Assembly: GCA_964484145.1 (NCBI GenBank)
Contig: CAZAED010000025.1
Location: 1-18,956, forward strand
Source of the DNA: JAEUSF01 sp964484145
GTDB taxonomy: Bacteria > Patescibacteriota > Doudnabacteria > UBA920
DNA length: 18,956 nt
Direction: 5' to 3'
Shown here: piece by piece, positions 17,146-18,956 of the stretch
Layout of the letters: each line of letters begins with the position of its first letter
How positions within the stretch are numbered: the first letter of the stretch is position 1
Translations under genes and position numbers: made by a program
The notes under the pieces: generated by a model
Databases searched by the model: none
What the model saw: the letters and a program-made list of their open reading frames with translations, nothing else
Told to the model about the DNA's origin: nothing

Positions 17146-18956
17146 ATGTCAGAAGAAAAACAACCACAATCTAATCCGCCAGCTGGCGGACCACCAAACT
17201 TTAATGAGTTAGAGAAAGAGACTTTAAAGTTTTGGAATGAAAATAAAATTTTTGAAAAGAGCTTAGAAAAGACTAAGGACGGGGAAGCCTTTATTTTTTA
17301 CGACGGACCACCTTTTGCTACGGGTTTGCCGCACTACGGCAGTATTTTGCCGAGTGTTATTAAGGACGCAATTCCAAGGTACCAAACCATGAAAGGCCGC
17401 TATGTGCGCAGGCGCTGGGGCTGGGACTGTCATGGACTTCCTATTGAAAACATTGTAGAAAAACAATTAAAAATTTCCGGAAAAAAACAAATCGAAGAAA
17501 TTGGTGTAGACAAGTTTAACGAAGAATGTAGAAGGAGTGTTTTACGCTATGCCGAAGAATGGGGAAAGACCATAAACAGAATTGCCCGCTGGGTAGACTT
17601 TGACAATTCCTACAAGACCATGGATACGTCTTACCAAGAAAGTGTCTGGGCTGGACTTAAACAGGTTTGGGAAAAAGATTTAATTTACGAAGACAGAAAA
17701 GTTTTATTATATTGCAGCCGCTGCGAAACCCCAATTTCTAATTTTGAAGTGGCAATGGACAACAGCTACCGTGACATTACTGAAGAGTCGGTATATGTAA
17801 AATTTAAACTTTTGCCTCGCCAGAGAATTCTAAACGAATTAACTAACGACAAAACTTACTTACTTGCTTGGACAACCACGCCTTGGACTTTGCCGGGCAA
17901 CACTAGTTTAAACATTGGCGAGAATATTTCTTACGTTACTATAGAAGTAGAAAGTGGCGAGCACTATATAATAGCCAAAGAACGGCTGTCCGTAATAAAT
18001 GAAAAATACGAAATTGTTGGTGAAATATTACCACGGAATTTAGAAGGTCTTGAATATGAGCCTTTGTATCCAGGGGTTATTCCCAATGGCAGGTCACCAC
18101 AAGCAACGGGTACAATTGTTGGTAACCCCAACAAAGCCCACAGAATATATTTAGCTGACTTTGTAACTACTACAGACGGTACTGGTATTGTTCATAACGC
18201 GGCTATGTACGGCGAGGAAGACTATCAGCTAGCCAAAGCAAAAGACTTGCCTCGTATGGATATGCTTGGCAACAAAGGCCAGTATTTAGAAATGGCACCG
18301 GAACATTTGCGAGGAGTGTTTTTTAAAGATGCGGACAAAATAGTTATTTCTGACTTAACCGAAAAGAAATTGTTATACAAGAGTGAGCACTATACCCACA
18401 GCTACCCGCATTGTTACCGCTGCGGCACGCCGCTTTTTTACAATGCGCTTCCTGCTTGGTTTATAAATGTTCAAAAAATAAAACCCGAGCTTTTAAAGAA
18501 CAACGAAAGCGTTAATTGGTACCCCGGACATTTAAAAGAAGGAAGGTTTAAACTGGGCATAGAAAACGCGCCGGACTGGAATATATCTCGTAATCGCTAT
18601 TGGGCGACTGCCTTGCCGTTTTGGAAATGTACTAAAGCGGAATGCAAGCACGTTACTTGTGTTGGGTCCGTGGAAGAATTAAAAGAAAAAGCCACTAATT
18701 TTTCCGAAGTGTACCNNNNNNNNNNCCAAATCAGGAATTAGAAAAACTTGATCTCCACAAGCCCTACATAGACCGTATTAAATTAAAATGCGAAAAGTGC
18801 GGCGGTGAAAGTTTACGTGTGCCCGAAGTTGTAGACTGCTGGGTAGAAAGTGGCAGTATGCCTTTTGCGGAACTTCACTACCCATTTGAAAATCAGGAAC
18901 TATTTAAGAAACGTTTTCCCGCAGACTTTGTTGTGGAATATATACCTCAAACCAGG
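17146..18956 (+). CDS. ileS: Isoleucyl-tRNA synthetase, N-terminal part, interrupted by assembly gap
   Basis: Class I synthetase charging tRNA-Ile. The N-terminal region shows the HIGH-type motif FYDGPPFATGLPHYGS (residues 51-66), GWDCHGLPIENIVEKQL (92-108), the editing-domain entry TYLLAWTTTPWTLPGNTSL, and YCSRCETPISNFEVAMD with zinc-binding-type Cys pairs (again CYRCGTPLF). The KVLLYCSRCETPISNFEVAM form resembles type-2 (eukaryote-like, mupirocin-insensitive) IleRS rather than the E. coli type. Ten N bases at 18716-18725 mark a scaffold gap. The downstream sequence continues as IleRS (LHKPYIDRIKLKCEKCGG, VVDCWVESGSMPFAELHY) but in a shifted frame, so the true gap length should leave remainder 2 on division by 3. 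The KMSKS motif and C-terminus lie beyond the window. Confidence 0.95.
18716..18725. other. Assembly gap (10 N) within ileS
   Basis: Ten N characters. Both sides encode IleRS, but the frame before the gap (GAA GTG TAC) and after it (AAT CAG GAA) differ by two bases with a 10-base gap, so the N count is a placeholder rather than a measured length. Confidence 0.98.

Overview
The window looks like a stretch of a Patescibacteria / Candidate Phyla Radiation (CPR) genome. The cues are AT-rich, mostly single-gene units with housekeeping genes (argS, ileS, smpB, ssrA) scattered among small membrane proteins of unknown role, genes that start a few bases after a -10 box with no ribosome binding site, a four-helix-bundle (S23/IVP) gene, and many short palindromic repeats. 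UGA is a normal stop (for example the genes ending at 5422 and 16816), so recoded lineages are excluded. The assignment is inference; no rRNA gene is present to prove it.

Layout. 1-182 (-): N-terminus of an NRAMP-like divalent-metal transporter. 334-2874 (+): promoter, 12-codon leader ORF, intrinsic terminator, cytosine-deaminase-like amidohydrolase, argininosuccinate lyase. 2916-3308 (+): small GC-rich single-gene unit. 3298-5422: divergent 6-phosphogluconolactonase and cardiolipin-synthase-like phospholipase D. 5493-6645 (-): DNase-I-like EEP phosphohydrolase and a small membrane protein. 6799-9011: an unknown GC-rich protein, the tmRNA gene ssrA, an isoprenylcysteine-methyltransferase-like membrane protein and another unknown GC-rich protein. 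9109-10335 (+): LysE/RhtB exporter and DoxX. 10444-11058 (+): secreted, beta-rich unknown. 11226-14730 (-): histidine phosphatase, three small membrane-anchored proteins, a membrane-anchored Nuc-type nuclease, the four-helix-bundle gene and smpB. 14774-18956 (+): a 68-codon ORF, argS, a tiny membrane protein and ileS, with a 10-N assembly gap near the end.

Two populations of genes coexist. Housekeeping and membrane genes are AT-rich (27% and 30% G+C in two 60-base lines counted) and largely leaderless. Six orphan ORFs (2966, 7251, 7826, 9011, 10444 and 14774) are GC-richer (47-63% in single 60-base lines). They are monocistronic, usually have a strong Shine-Dalgarno sequence, and in most cases have a recognisable promoter and terminator of their own.

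The most striking unexplained structure is a class of intergenic arrays. Each is made of degenerate units of 7-10 bases, usually four or five forward units followed by four or five inverted ones, and the sequence differs from array to array. They sit on the stop codons of neighbouring genes (1481-1586, 5426-5517, 12631-12709, 13264-13327, 13877-13908 with 14274-14305, 16817-16850), and one lies in frame inside argS (16490-16556). In one case the two four-unit arms are separated by exactly the four-helix-bundle gene. A neighbouring array has the same 8-base period and 4+4 layout but nothing between its arms. This suggests an undescribed mobile or homing element whose filled and empty forms lie side by side.

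The window also holds both parts of trans-translation: tmRNA at 7339-7731 and SmpB at 14299-14730.
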